A stretch of DNA of 64,000 bases from NCBI GenBank assembly GCA_009693235.1, contig SHXR01000006.1, forward strand, positions 1 through 64,000. The letters are read 5' to 3'. This document shows, one piece after another, positions 46,825 through 56,042 of this stretch; the stretch's first letter is position 1; every line of letters begins with the position of its first letter. Made by a program: the position numbers and the translations under genes. The DNA is from Betaproteobacteria bacterium. GTDB taxonomy: Bacteria > Pseudomonadota > Gammaproteobacteria > Burkholderiales > SG8-39. The notes beneath the pieces are model-generated. The model ran no database searches. It worked only from the letters and a program-made list of their open reading frames with translations, and was not told the DNA's origin.

Positions 46825-47835
46825 CTACCTGACGATACAGCTGCCGCCCCGCGCTGCCGACTCGATAATGGCCTCGAACACAGCAACGCCATGCTGCTCG
46901 TCACCCCCTATGACAGCGATAGCACGCCGCAGGATGGCGGCGCAGGCAAAGTACTCAAGCTCGGCACGTTCCGTGCTCATCGCTGCAAATTGCGTCGTCT
47001 GCGGTCGCATCGGCTTGAACAGATTCGATTGATCGATGAAGTTCGTGCGCAACGTCCATGTCGTAAGGTGTTCGGCGTCCCCCACTTCGGCCCATCCTTT
47101 CGATCCGAACACCTGCATCCGCCATGTTTCAGCGGTGGCGATGACGGTCGCAAGATAACCGCTCGACCCGCCGCGAAATTTAAAGAGCATCGAGGTGGTG
47201 TCATCGAGGCCCAACGCCATGACGCGGCGTGCGCTTTGCGCGTACACCGATTCCACCTGGCCGGACAAGTAAAGCATGGCGTCGACAAGATGCACCCCAC
47301 GACCGGTCATGCCGCCGGCGGGGCCCTGGTCAGGATCGTTCCGCCAATGTTGGGAATCAAATCGGTACACACTGGGCCCGCAAAAATTGCCCTCGATATG
47401 CAAGAGCGTGCCAAGCGTACCGTCGTCAAGCATTGCCTTGATCCGCTGCAATGCCGGTTGAAAACGCCAGTTATAACCGACGGCGAGCGTTACGCCATGT
47501 CGCGTACACGCCTCAATCGCGCGGCGGGCTGATTGGGCATCAAGCGTCAGCGGTTTCTCACAAAACACATGTTTGCCGGCCGTCGCAGCCGCGATGATTT
47601 TGTCGCCGTGGTCCGCATGGGGAGTTGCCAACACCACGGCGTCGATTCGGTCGTCGCGAAGCAATGCAGCATAGGTATCAAAAAGCTCAACGCCATGACC
47701 AAGGGCGAATTCGCGCACTTTGTCCGGCGTCCGGTTCCAGCCGGCGACAAAGCGAATCGCATCGCTTTTGCCGTGCACGCTCTGCACGAGATTCTGTCCC
47801 CAGCGGCCCATTCCGACGATAGCGGCGTTAAGCAA
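46825..47835 (-). CDS. Gfo/Idh/MocA family oxidoreductase
   Basis: LNAAIVGMGRWGQNLVQSVHGKSDAIRFVAGWNRTPDKV...DAVVLATPHADHGDKIIAAATAGKHVFCEKPLTLD. Confidence 0.92.
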   Translation of the reverse strand: MLNAAIVGMGRWGQNLVQSVHGKSDAIRFVAGWNRTPDKVREFALGHGVELFDTYAALLRDDRIDAVVLATPHADHGDKIIAAATAGKHVFCEKPLTLDAQSARRAIEACTRHGVTLAVGYNWRFQPALQRIKAMLDDGTLGTLLHIEGNFCGPSVYRFDSQHWRNDPDQGPAGGMTGRGVHLVDAMLYLSGQVESVYAQSARRVMALGLDDTTSMLFKFRGGSSGYLATVIATAETWRMQVFGSKGWAEVGDAEHLTTWTLRTNFIDQSNLFKPMRPQTTQFAAMSTERAELEYFACAAILRRAIAVIGGDEQHGVAVFEAIIESAARGGSCIVR

Positions 47836-47861
47836 TGCGCCCTCCTTAACCGATCAGGTTG

Positions 47862-48701
47862 CTACGAATTGACAGGATGCCGCTCGTCAAACAGCGTCGC
47901 CGCCGCTTCCATCGTCATGAACGCCGCGCCCTCACCTGCCATGCGCTCGATCAGTTGTTCGAGGATCATCATGCGATGACCGCGACCAATCACGAAGGGA
48001 TGGAAGGTGTAAGTGATGATTCCCCAATCAAGCGTACGGCGCATATAGAGGAAATCATTGATCCAATTCTCCAGCACATCGCTTGCATTCATGAGCCCCG
48101 GGGCAATCGCCGTGCCCATCCGCACATACTCGAAATGCGGATAATCATCGAGCGACCAGCTGATCGGCATTTCAATGAGACGGGTCGAGCGCCCAAACAC
48201 CGCTGGGTGCTGCAATTCGATTACATTACCCTGCCGGACCCGATAGGGCGTGTAGTCATCGCCCATCATGCTGCTATCGTAATAAAACCCGTGCTTGAGC
48301 AATAGCTCCACCGAATGGGCGCTCAAATCCCATGATGGCGAGCGGTAGCCGCGTGCATACCGACCGGTTAACCGCTTGATTTGTTCGTTCGCGCGCACGA
48401 GCTCGGCTTCCTCTTCCTCACGCGACATGCCAGAAGGCGGCGCATGGGTCCAGCCGTGATGGCCGATTTCATGACCGGCTTCGGCAACCTGGCGGCAAAT
48501 ATCCGGGTAGGTCTCAAGCGTATGTCCGGGAATGAACCAGCTGGTCTCGATCTTGTAACGTGCCATCAGCGCCAGCAGTCGCCCTGCACCCACGATGCCG
48601 AATTCACCCCGCGAAATGGGCGTGGGTGATGTCATGCCACGTGCAATCCATGGCGACATGGCATCAAAATCAAACGTGATGCACACGATATGGCGGGGCA
48701 T
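47862..48701 (-). CDS. Polysaccharide deacetylase family protein
   Basis: VCITFDFDAMSPWIARG...ISRGEFGIVGAGRLLALMARYKIETSWFIPGHTLETYPDICRQVAEAGHEIGHHGWTHAPP (NodB-type motifs). Confidence 0.9.
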   Translation of the reverse strand: MPRHIVCITFDFDAMSPWIARGMTSPTPISRGEFGIVGAGRLLALMARYKIETSWFIPGHTLETYPDICRQVAEAGHEIGHHGWTHAPPSGMSREEEEAELVRANEQIKRLTGRYARGYRSPSWDLSAHSVELLLKHGFYYDSSMMGDDYTPYRVRQGNVIELQHPAVFGRSTRLIEMPISWSLDDYPHFEYVRMGTAIAPGLMNASDVLENWINDFLYMRRTLDWGIITYTFHPFVIGRGHRMMILEQLIERMAGEGAAFMTMEAAATLFDERHPVNS

Positions 48702-48795
48702 GGGTGGGTCTCTCGTTCGTTAATTGGCCAAAACGAAGCGAACGATACAATGAAGGCCGCACGCCGACATCCCGTTTCGGCAGGAGACTGACACC

Positions 48796-49200
48796 ATGAT
48801 CGAAATGAATCTCGCCATCGCGCTCAAAGCCACCCATGCTGCGCAGGAAAAAGCCAGATCGCTCGGCCTCGCCATGACCGTATCGGTCGTCGATGAGTCG
48901 GGCCGGCTGGTCGTTACGATGCGGGCCGACGGCACGGGCTTCATGACCCCGGAATCATCGCGAGCGAAAGCGGTCGCTGCGGCGGCGTTCCGCACCTCAA
49001 CGTTGAAATTGGCCGCGTCACACGCCACTAATCCATTTTGGTCCGGCGTTCCGACCATCACCCGTGGCGAAGCGCTCCCCACCGGAGGCGCCGTGCCGAT
49101 CATCATCGGCGGCCGTGTGATCGGCGGAATCGGCTGCGGCGGTGGAACCGCCGAGCAGGACGATATTTGTGCCACAGCGGGCGCGCAGGCGGTCGCGTAA
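48796..49200 (+). CDS. GlcG/HbpS family heme-binding-like protein
   Basis: NLAIALKATHAAQEKARSLGLAMTVSVVDESGRLVVTMRADG...GGAVPIIIGGRVIGGIGCGGGTAEQDDICATAGAQAV. Confidence 0.88.
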   Translation: MIEMNLAIALKATHAAQEKARSLGLAMTVSVVDESGRLVVTMRADGTGFMTPESSRAKAVAAAAFRTSTLKLAASHATNPFWSGVPTITRGEALPTGGAVPIIIGGRVIGGIGCGGGTAEQDDICATAGAQAVA

Positions 49201-49209
49201 ATCTGCCGG

Positions 49210-50655
49210 TCAGCGGGCGAGAAATGCCCGCACCCGTGCGGCGATGCTCTGTTGATCGAAGGCCCCGAAGCGGGCGGCGTTCAAGCCTTGCGGGTCGCCC
49301 GCAAAAAATCGCTCATACAACACCTGGCGGCCGGCAAACGCGCTCCCGCAGAGATCCCACGCCAGACGAAATAACCGCACGCGTTCATGCCCCATTAGAT
49401 TCGCGGACTGAAAGTACCGGTCGATGTCGGCAGCGAGTTCGGGCCGGTTGAGATCGGCCTCGTCCGGAATCGCCATCAGGCCACTTGATCCGACCAGTTG
49501 CAGGATTTCAATCAGTCTCGGATAGATCTTCGGAAAGTAATTGCGGGCGGTAAACATCACCTCAGGATTGGGCGCATAGAAACCGTAGGCATCGCGAACC
49601 GCGTCCACTTCGGCGGTTCGCAGATAAGCGCGCAGCGTGACCACCGCATCGACGATTTCCGCCAGCATCTGCTGATACGCGGACAGCTCGGTTCGCCCGA
49701 TCGCGTCGGCCAGGAGGGTGGCGACGCCAAGCACGGTTTCGGCTTTCACCAGGCTCTTCACCGTCGATTGATGGATGCCGTGAACGAACGCAGACGTATC
49801 GCGCGATGCACGATTGCACAACTCCACGTTGCCTTTCAGAAACACCCGCTCCCAGGGCACCAAAACTTCGTTGCAGACGATGACAGCGTCCATCTCCTCA
49901 TAGCGCGACGACAAGGGGTGGTCCGCCACCGGCCCGGCAGCATCGAGGCTCGGTCGGCAAATGATGCGAAGGCCTGGCGTGGCAAGCGGGATGGCAAAAG
50001 CGAACGCATAGCGCTCCGCGTCGGTCGGCCGCGCACGCGACGGCGACGGAAACACCAGTAATTCGTCGGCAAAAGGAGCAAGTGTGGCGAGCATTCTTGC
50101 CCCGCTGACGATGAGTCCCGCCGCGTTCTCGCCGACGATCGAAAGCGCAACGCCCAGGTCGCGCTGCTCGCTTTGACCACGCGCCCGATTGACCTGCGGA
50201 TCGACCAATGAATGGGTGAGACAGACATCATGCGTTCTGCACCATTCATAGTACGCAGTCAGTCGCTTTGCATAGTCCGGCCCATTTTGTGCAAAGAACG
50301 GTGCCGCCATCGCAAATCCGGTGAGCAAGGTATTCGGATAGTCGGGCGAGCGGCCAAAAAACCCCAGCGATTCTTGGGACCACCGATAGAACATGCGTCC
50401 ACGTCGCGCGACATCCTCCGCAGAACGGGGCTGAGAATAGGCAAGGCTGCAACGATCATCACTGTCTGGCGACACATAGGTGAGGACATCGCGCGCATCC
50501 GGGGCGCATTGCAGGTCATACAGCCTGGCAATGGATCGCGCGGTGCGACCGAGGAGCGGATGCGTGGTGACATCGGCAACCCGTTCACCGCTGCACCAGA
50601 CTTCCCGCGTATCGAGCAGTCCGGCGAGGTATTGGTCCCCATTTCGCACTGACAT
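49210..50655 (-). CDS. 4-hydroxyphenylacetate 3-hydroxylase family protein (FADH2-dependent monooxygenase)
   Basis: GDQYLAGLLDTREVWCSGERVADVTTHPLLGRTARSIARLYDLQ...LSLTHSLVDPQVNRARG-like region...VCNEVLVPWERVFLKGNVELCN. Confidence 0.88.
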   Translation of the reverse strand: MSVRNGDQYLAGLLDTREVWCSGERVADVTTHPLLGRTARSIARLYDLQCAPDARDVLTYVSPDSDDRCSLAYSQPRSAEDVARRGRMFYRWSQESLGFFGRSPDYPNTLLTGFAMAAPFFAQNGPDYAKRLTAYYEWCRTHDVCLTHSLVDPQVNRARGQSEQRDLGVALSIVGENAAGLIVSGARMLATLAPFADELLVFPSPSRARPTDAERYAFAFAIPLATPGLRIICRPSLDAAGPVADHPLSSRYEEMDAVIVCNEVLVPWERVFLKGNVELCNRASRDTSAFVHGIHQSTVKSLVKAETVLGVATLLADAIGRTELSAYQQMLAEIVDAVVTLRAYLRTAEVDAVRDAYGFYAPNPEVMFTARNYFPKIYPRLIEILQLVGSSGLMAIPDEADLNRPELAADIDRYFQSANLMGHERVRLFRLAWDLCGSAFAGRQVLYERFFAGDPQGLNAARFGAFDQQSIAARVRAFLAR

Positions 50656-50657
50656 AG

Positions 50658-50746
50658 GAAATCACTGAACAAGGGGGCTCGCCCCCTTGTAACTCCCTGA
50701 ATATTTGAGCACGCTGATTATGCGGGATAGCTTAATCAGCGTTTCC
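50658..50746 (-). mobile_element. MITE-like element copy G (89 bp)
   Basis: GAAATCACTGAACAAG ... CTTAATCAGCGTTTCC, flanked by ATAG (50654-50657) and ATAG (50747-50750). Confidence 0.88.
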
Positions 50747-50784
50747 ATAGGACTTCGGACTTGGCTGGATTGAGTCGAGCCGCG

Positions 50785-51702
50785 CTACGTTGCGAATCTT
50801 TGCGTCAACGGCAGACCTTGGACACTTGCACCAAACTCCGCCATTTCAGGCAGCGCGCCCCACAGGCAAAACGACTGCGGCGCAAAGGGGAACTGGCGGG
50901 GACGATAGCTCGCATCAAGGGCCGGTTGAATCTCGCGCATGCCATACGAATAGGCGTAGATCATTTTGTCCGGCCCTGCAAAATAAAGAAAGATGGCCGA
51001 TGACGTCGGATCACGGCCTGGTCCGAAGAGGATCTTCACGCCCTGCTCGCGCAGGAAATACCAGGAACGCATGAGGTCATCGAGCGTCTTGACCGCGAAG
51101 CTGACGTGCTGCAAGCCGGTCCGACCGGATGGATAGAGCGCAAGCGAGTGGTGCCGGGTACCCATCCGTAGCAGGGCCACATCACCGATCCGATCGGACA
51201 CGCGCAGCATGCCACTGCGCATCCAAAAGGCTGCATCGCGCGATGCATTCGAGGTGCGCAAACCAATATGGCTGAGTCGCGTGAGGCCGGCATCGCGCAT
51301 CGACTGCCGACGCGCATCGCCTTGATGCGGGCGCGCGACGATCTCGATGCGATGGCCACTTGCAGCACGGAACGCCATCAATTGCCGGACCCGGCGCCCG
51401 CTCGCTTCCCGCTCGGTGCCGATGCGAATCCGTTGCCCGGTTGCCTCGATGGCCGCTGCTGCCGCATTGAAATCCGCGGGATCTGCCAGTTGGAGACCAA
51501 TCGTTTGATCACTGGGATCACCGTCAAAATAGACAAGCGTGTGATCAGGCGCATCACCTTGCGTTGCAACGCTACGCAAATACGCAACGCCGCCCTCGCG
51601 CCGGACCAGTGCGAGGCCAATGATCCGCGTCGCGAATTCGATCGCGCCCGCGAGGTCACGCGTGCCGATGCGCACGTAATGGAGGTCGTGGAGCTTGATC
51701 AT
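50785..51702 (-). CDS. VOC family / extradiol dioxygenase-like protein (third metal ligand apparently lost)
   Basis: LHDLHYVRIGTRDLAGAIEFATRIIGLALVRREGGVAYLRS...LSHIGLRTSNASRDAAFW...GLQHVSFAVKTLDDLM...YFAGPDKMIYAYSYGM. Confidence 0.85.
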   Translation of the reverse strand: MIKLHDLHYVRIGTRDLAGAIEFATRIIGLALVRREGGVAYLRSVATQGDAPDHTLVYFDGDPSDQTIGLQLADPADFNAAAAAIEATGQRIRIGTEREASGRRVRQLMAFRAASGHRIEIVARPHQGDARRQSMRDAGLTRLSHIGLRTSNASRDAAFWMRSGMLRVSDRIGDVALLRMGTRHHSLALYPSGRTGLQHVSFAVKTLDDLMRSWYFLREQGVKILFGPGRDPTSSAIFLYFAGPDKMIYAYSYGMREIQPALDASYRPRQFPFAPQSFCLWGALPEMAEFGASVQGLPLTQRFAT

Positions 51703-51724
51703 AAGCTAACCTGCGCGGCGCCGA

Positions 51725-52642
51725 TCACACCACCCGCAATGGCGCCCCTTCCGGCTTCTTCACCTCGAATTCACGAACGTCTGGCACCGCTCCCCACATG
51801 CATAGCGAAAACTTCTCAAACGGAAACTGGCGCGGGCGATAGCTGGCGTCCTCCTCATGAGGGATCAGTTTCACGCCGACCGAGTATTCGTAGACCATGC
51901 CATCGGGCCCCTCGAAGTAGACCATCACTGCTGAGGACAGCGGGTGGCGCCCCGGACCCCAGACGATTCGTACGCCTTTTTCCTTGAGGAAGTAGTAAGA
52001 GCGCATGACATCATCAATATCTTCGACCTGATGATTGATGTGCTGGATCCCCGGAAAGGTCGAAGGGAACAGCGCGAGCGAATGATGAATCGTATCGATC
52101 CGCAGTAGCGCTGCCTCGCCGATCCAATCGGACACGCGGGCGTTCATGACCTTGGTCCAGAAGGCTTCATCGCGCGCGGGGTTGGCAGTGCGCAACCCGA
52201 TATGGCTGAAATTGGTGATGCCGGCGTCGCGCGTTGGATGGTAGCGAACCCCGCTGTGATAGGGCCGCGCCACGATCTCGATCTTGTTGCCGCTCGGGTC
52301 TTGCGAGAAGAGCACCTGGCGCGTGCGTCTGAGTTCGGATTCGTCCTTGGTGCCAAGACGTACCGGATAGCCGGCCTTCTCCAGTTTGGCGGCAACCGCA
52401 TCGATTTCCGACGGATCACGCAGATCGAAGCCGACCGCATGATCCTTCGGATCGCCTTCGAAGTAGACCAAGGTATGGTCGCGCGTATCGCCGCGTACCG
52501 GCACCTTGTCGCTGCGGAAATACGCGGCCTTGCCTTCGCGGCCGACCAGTTGGAGACCAACGATCTTCGTGGCGAACTCGATCGCATCATCGAGCCGCGG
52601 CGTGCCAATGCGAAGGTAACGAATATCGAACAGATCAACCAT
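51725..52642 (-). CDS. VOC family / extradiol dioxygenase-like protein
   Basis: MVDLFDIRYLRIGTPRLDDAIEFATKIVGLQLVGREGKAAYFRSD...FSHIGLRT...GIQHINHQVEDIDDVM...YFEGPDGMVYEYSVGV. Confidence 0.87.
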   Translation of the reverse strand: MVDLFDIRYLRIGTPRLDDAIEFATKIVGLQLVGREGKAAYFRSDKVPVRGDTRDHTLVYFEGDPKDHAVGFDLRDPSEIDAVAAKLEKAGYPVRLGTKDESELRRTRQVLFSQDPSGNKIEIVARPYHSGVRYHPTRDAGITNFSHIGLRTANPARDEAFWTKVMNARVSDWIGEAALLRIDTIHHSLALFPSTFPGIQHINHQVEDIDDVMRSYYFLKEKGVRIVWGPGRHPLSSAVMVYFEGPDGMVYEYSVGVKLIPHEEDASYRPRQFPFEKFSLCMWGAVPDVREFEVKKPEGAPLRVV

Positions 52643-52892
52643 GGGGTCCTCTTCATCAGGATGGAAAATTCGGCTGCGGACCACACGCCTTGGCGTGGCA
52701 GCGTGCGCAGCCACAAATGTAGCACCGATGGCGCGGAATGCATGCCCCGGCCCGTGTCAAACCCTGCCGTTCGAGCCCGACCGCGACGCGTTCATGGGGT
52801 CCGCGCTAGAGTGTTGCCTACGGAATTATTGTTGGAGACATCACCGCAGAAATTCATCGCAGGTGCAGGACAACCAGAGGAGGGACCAGGCC

Positions 52893-54947
52893 ATGGCGCA
52901 ATGGACGACGGAACACATCCGTACCATCGCACTCGTCGGACACGGTAGTTCCGGCAAGACGACGCTTACGGAAGCCTTGCTCCACCAGGCGGGTGCCATC
53001 GCGGTAAAAGGCGCGGTTGAACGCGGCACGACCGTGTCCGATTACGACCCGCTGGAAAAAGAGTTCCAGCACTCCCTGCACACCTCAGTGATGCATCTGG
53101 AGCACGCCAGCACCCGCATCCACCTCGCCGACACTCCGGGTTTCCCCGATTTCGTCGGACAGGCAGTCGGTGCGCTGGATGCCGTTGAGACCGTCGGCAT
53201 CGTCATCAATGCGCAACATGGCATTGAGATGATTGCCTCCCGCATGATGCAGTGGGCGGCCGAGCGGCAATTGTGTCGGATCATCATCGTCAACAAAATC
53301 GACGCGGAAAACGTCGATCTCCCGAAGCTGCTCGCCCGCATCCAGGACGTTTTCGGCAAGGAATGCCTGCCGATCAACCTGCCCGCGGCGGGTGCCACGA
53401 AGGTGGTCGACTGCTTTTTCAATCCGGCCGGCGAGGCGGATTTTTCCTCGGTGGCGAGCGCGCATCAAGCGCTCATCGACCAGACGGTCGAGGTCGACGA
53501 AGCATTGATGGAGAAGTATCTCGAACAAGGCGAAATTGCCCTCGATGCGCTGCACATGCCCTTCGAAAAAGCGCTGCGTGAAGGGCACCTGATACCGGTG
53601 TGTTTTGTGTCGGCGCGCAGCGGCGCAGGCGTTGCGGAGTTGCTCGATATCATCGTGAAGCTCCTGCCCAATCCCATCGAAGGCAACCCACCTTTGTTCT
53701 ACAAAGGCGCAGAGGAAAGGGCGGCATCGTTCCTGTCGGTGCCGCACCCAAGCCTCCATGCGCTAGCCCATGTGTTCAAGATCGTCGTCGATCCGTTCGT
53801 GGGCAAGCTGGCGGTGTTTCGCGTCCATCAAGGCACCATCAAAAAGGATGCCAATCTTTACGTCGGCGCCAACAAGAAGCCCTTCAAGGTGAGCCACCTG
53901 TTCTTGCTGCAGGGCAAGGATCTGAAGGAAGTGAACACGGCCGGGCCGGGCGATATTGCGGCGGTGGCCAAGGTGGACGAGCTCGAATTCGACTCGGTGC
54001 TGCATAACTCGCATGATGAAGACCAGATCCATATGCGCCCGCTCGCATTTCCGACGCCAATGTATGGGCTCGCGGTGGAACCGAAGCGCCGTGGTGATGA
54101 GCAGCGCATCTCGGAGGCGCTCCATAAGATCGAGATCGAAGACCCAACCCTCAAGGTCGAGCACGATCCGGTGATGAATGAAACCGTCATGCGGGGATTG
54201 GGTGAACTACATTTGCGGTCGGTGATTGAGCGCCTCTCCAAGGTCTTCAAAGTTGAGGTCACGACCCGGCCGCCCCGCATTCCGTTTCGGGAGACGATTA
54301 CCGCGAACGCCGAAGGCCACAGCCGTCACAAGAAGCAATCGGGCGGGGCCGGCCAGTTTGGCGAGGTGTTCCTGCGCGTGGAGCCCCTAGAGCGCGGCGC
54401 CGGTTTCAAGTTCATCGATGCAGTAAAAGGCGGCGTCATTCCAAGCCAGTTCATTCCCGCTGTGGAAAAAGGCATCCAGCAAGTGCTGGCGGCAGGACCC
54501 GTGGCGGGCTATCCGATGCACGACATCCAGGTCACTGTCTATGACGGCAAACACCATCCGGTGGACTCGAAGGAGATCGCCTTCATCGCCGCCGGTCGCA
54601 AGGCCTTTCTTGATGCCATCAGCAAAGCGCGACCGATCGTGCTGGAGCCGATCGTGAACATGCAAGTGGTCTGCCCGGACGCCAAAGTCGGCGACATCGC
54701 GGGGGACCTTTCTTCACGGCGCGGTGCCGTGTCGGGGACCGATAATCTGCAACCCGGCACATGGGTCGTCAACGGACATGCACCGCTATCGGAACTCGAC
54801 GGTTACGCCAACCGGTTGAAGTCAATCACCGCCGGGCAGGGTTCCTTTTCGATGGAACTCAGTCGCTACGATCCGGCACCGTCCGCATTGCAGATGAACC
54901 TGGCCACCGAGCATGCTAAGACACGCAAGCACGCCGAAGACGATTGA
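52893..54947 (+). CDS. Elongation factor G-like GTPase (EF-G paralogue)
   Basis: MAQWTTEHIRTIALVGHGSSGKTTLTEALLHQAG, DTPGFPDFVG, NKIDAENVD, C-terminal EF-G domains IV/V; start at 52893 follows GAGGAGGGACC. Confidence 0.88.
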   Translation: MAQWTTEHIRTIALVGHGSSGKTTLTEALLHQAGAIAVKGAVERGTTVSDYDPLEKEFQHSLHTSVMHLEHASTRIHLADTPGFPDFVGQAVGALDAVETVGIVINAQHGIEMIASRMMQWAAERQLCRIIIVNKIDAENVDLPKLLARIQDVFGKECLPINLPAAGATKVVDCFFNPAGEADFSSVASAHQALIDQTVEVDEALMEKYLEQGEIALDALHMPFEKALREGHLIPVCFVSARSGAGVAELLDIIVKLLPNPIEGNPPLFYKGAEERAASFLSVPHPSLHALAHVFKIVVDPFVGKLAVFRVHQGTIKKDANLYVGANKKPFKVSHLFLLQGKDLKEVNTAGPGDIAAVAKVDELEFDSVLHNSHDEDQIHMRPLAFPTPMYGLAVEPKRRGDEQRISEALHKIEIEDPTLKVEHDPVMNETVMRGLGELHLRSVIERLSKVFKVEVTTRPPRIPFRETITANAEGHSRHKKQSGGAGQFGEVFLRVEPLERGAGFKFIDAVKGGVIPSQFIPAVEKGIQQVLAAGPVAGYPMHDIQVTVYDGKHHPVDSKEIAFIAAGRKAFLDAISKARPIVLEPIVNMQVVCPDAKVGDIAGDLSSRRGAVSGTDNLQPGTWVVNGHAPLSELDGYANRLKSITAGQGSFSMELSRYDPAPSALQMNLATEHAKTRKHAEDD

Positions 54948-54968
54948 CGCCTTCTCACAGCTGCCTTC

Positions 54969-55220
54969 TCACAGCTTATTGTGCGACCCATCGCAAAATG
55001 GTCCGTTACCGGTGTGCTTGCAGCCGCACAGCGGCCGTGTTTCATCCTTCTCGTGGGTCCAGACGACCGGCTTCAATCCCGCTTTCGACACCGTGTGTGA
55101 GCCGTCGCAAAAAGGCTGGTACTTCGAGAGGCCACAGGCGCACCACGCATACCGATAGGTGGCCTTGAGGTCGATTCGATAGGGGCCATTCTGCGCAACC
55201 ACCGGTCCTTCATTCGACAT
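54969..55220 (-). CDS. CDGSH iron-sulfur domain-containing protein
   Basis: YAWCACGLSKYQPFCDGSH and RPLCGCKHTGNGPFCDGSH: two CDGSH-type motifs. Confidence 0.93.
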   Translation of the reverse strand: MSNEGPVVAQNGPYRIDLKATYRYAWCACGLSKYQPFCDGSHTVSKAGLKPVVWTHEKDETRPLCGCKHTGNGPFCDGSHNKL

Positions 55221-55335
55221 GGCTTTCCTTCCTGCAATAATCCGATTGACGACGTGCCTGCCATTAGCTTACCGTTAATCCATCTTCGTGGTCCAGCCAT
55301 CACTGCGCCAGGGCGCTCACCCGTGAGAGAAACTT

Positions 55336-56016
55336 ATGCAAGCCAAGACACCTGTTAATGCCGATCCTAATCAGGTCGTCGTCGTCAATACCAATGAAAT
55401 GCCGTGGGCAAGCACCGGCCAGCCCGGGGTTTTCCAGAAGGTCATGGAGCGCGTGATCGATCCCCGGAAGGGTCGCGAAACCTCGTTGCTCAAGCTCGAT
55501 CCGGGCGCGCAGTTGCCGGCCGAAGTGCTGACTGAGCGCGTCGATATTTTCGTCCTCGAAGGCAGTTTCAAAGACGAGCAAGGCACGTACGGCACCCATT
55601 CATTCGTGCGCAACCAACCCGGATACCGTCTCAATGTCGAATCAGTCGATGGCTGCGTGATGTACATGAAGCGCCGGGTGCCGATTCACCGGGAGGAGGA
55701 GCGGAAGGTCATCGACGGCAAGACCGCGCAGTGGATACCTTTCCCCCATCGCGGCGCCGACGTGCTGCATCTTTATCGCGACCTGCACGGCATCGAAACA
55801 TCGCGCTTTGGCAACGTCCACCCGCAGAAAAAAATCCCGTCGCACGACCATGCGATGGGTGAAGAAACCTTCATCGTCAAAGGCGTGCTGAAGGACGAAT
55901 ACACCGCGTACACGCCCGGGGTGTGGTTTCGCATACCGATCGGCATCCCACACGCACCCTACACCGAGGATCAGAACTGCATGATGCTGATCCGCGAGGG
56001 CGATCTGGTTTGGTAG
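55336..56016 (+). CDS. Cupin domain-containing protein (ChrR-like)
   Basis: MPWASTGQPGVFQKVMERVIDPRKGRETSLLKLDPGAQLPAEVLTERVDIFVLEGSFKDEQG...KKIPSHDHAMGEETFIVKGVLKDE. Confidence 0.82.
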   Translation: MQAKTPVNADPNQVVVVNTNEMPWASTGQPGVFQKVMERVIDPRKGRETSLLKLDPGAQLPAEVLTERVDIFVLEGSFKDEQGTYGTHSFVRNQPGYRLNVESVDGCVMYMKRRVPIHREEERKVIDGKTAQWIPFPHRGADVLHLYRDLHGIETSRFGNVHPQKKIPSHDHAMGEETFIVKGVLKDEYTAYTPGVWFRIPIGIPHAPYTEDQNCMMLIREGDLVW

Positions 56017-56042
56017 CACCAAAATAACATTGAGGAGACAGC

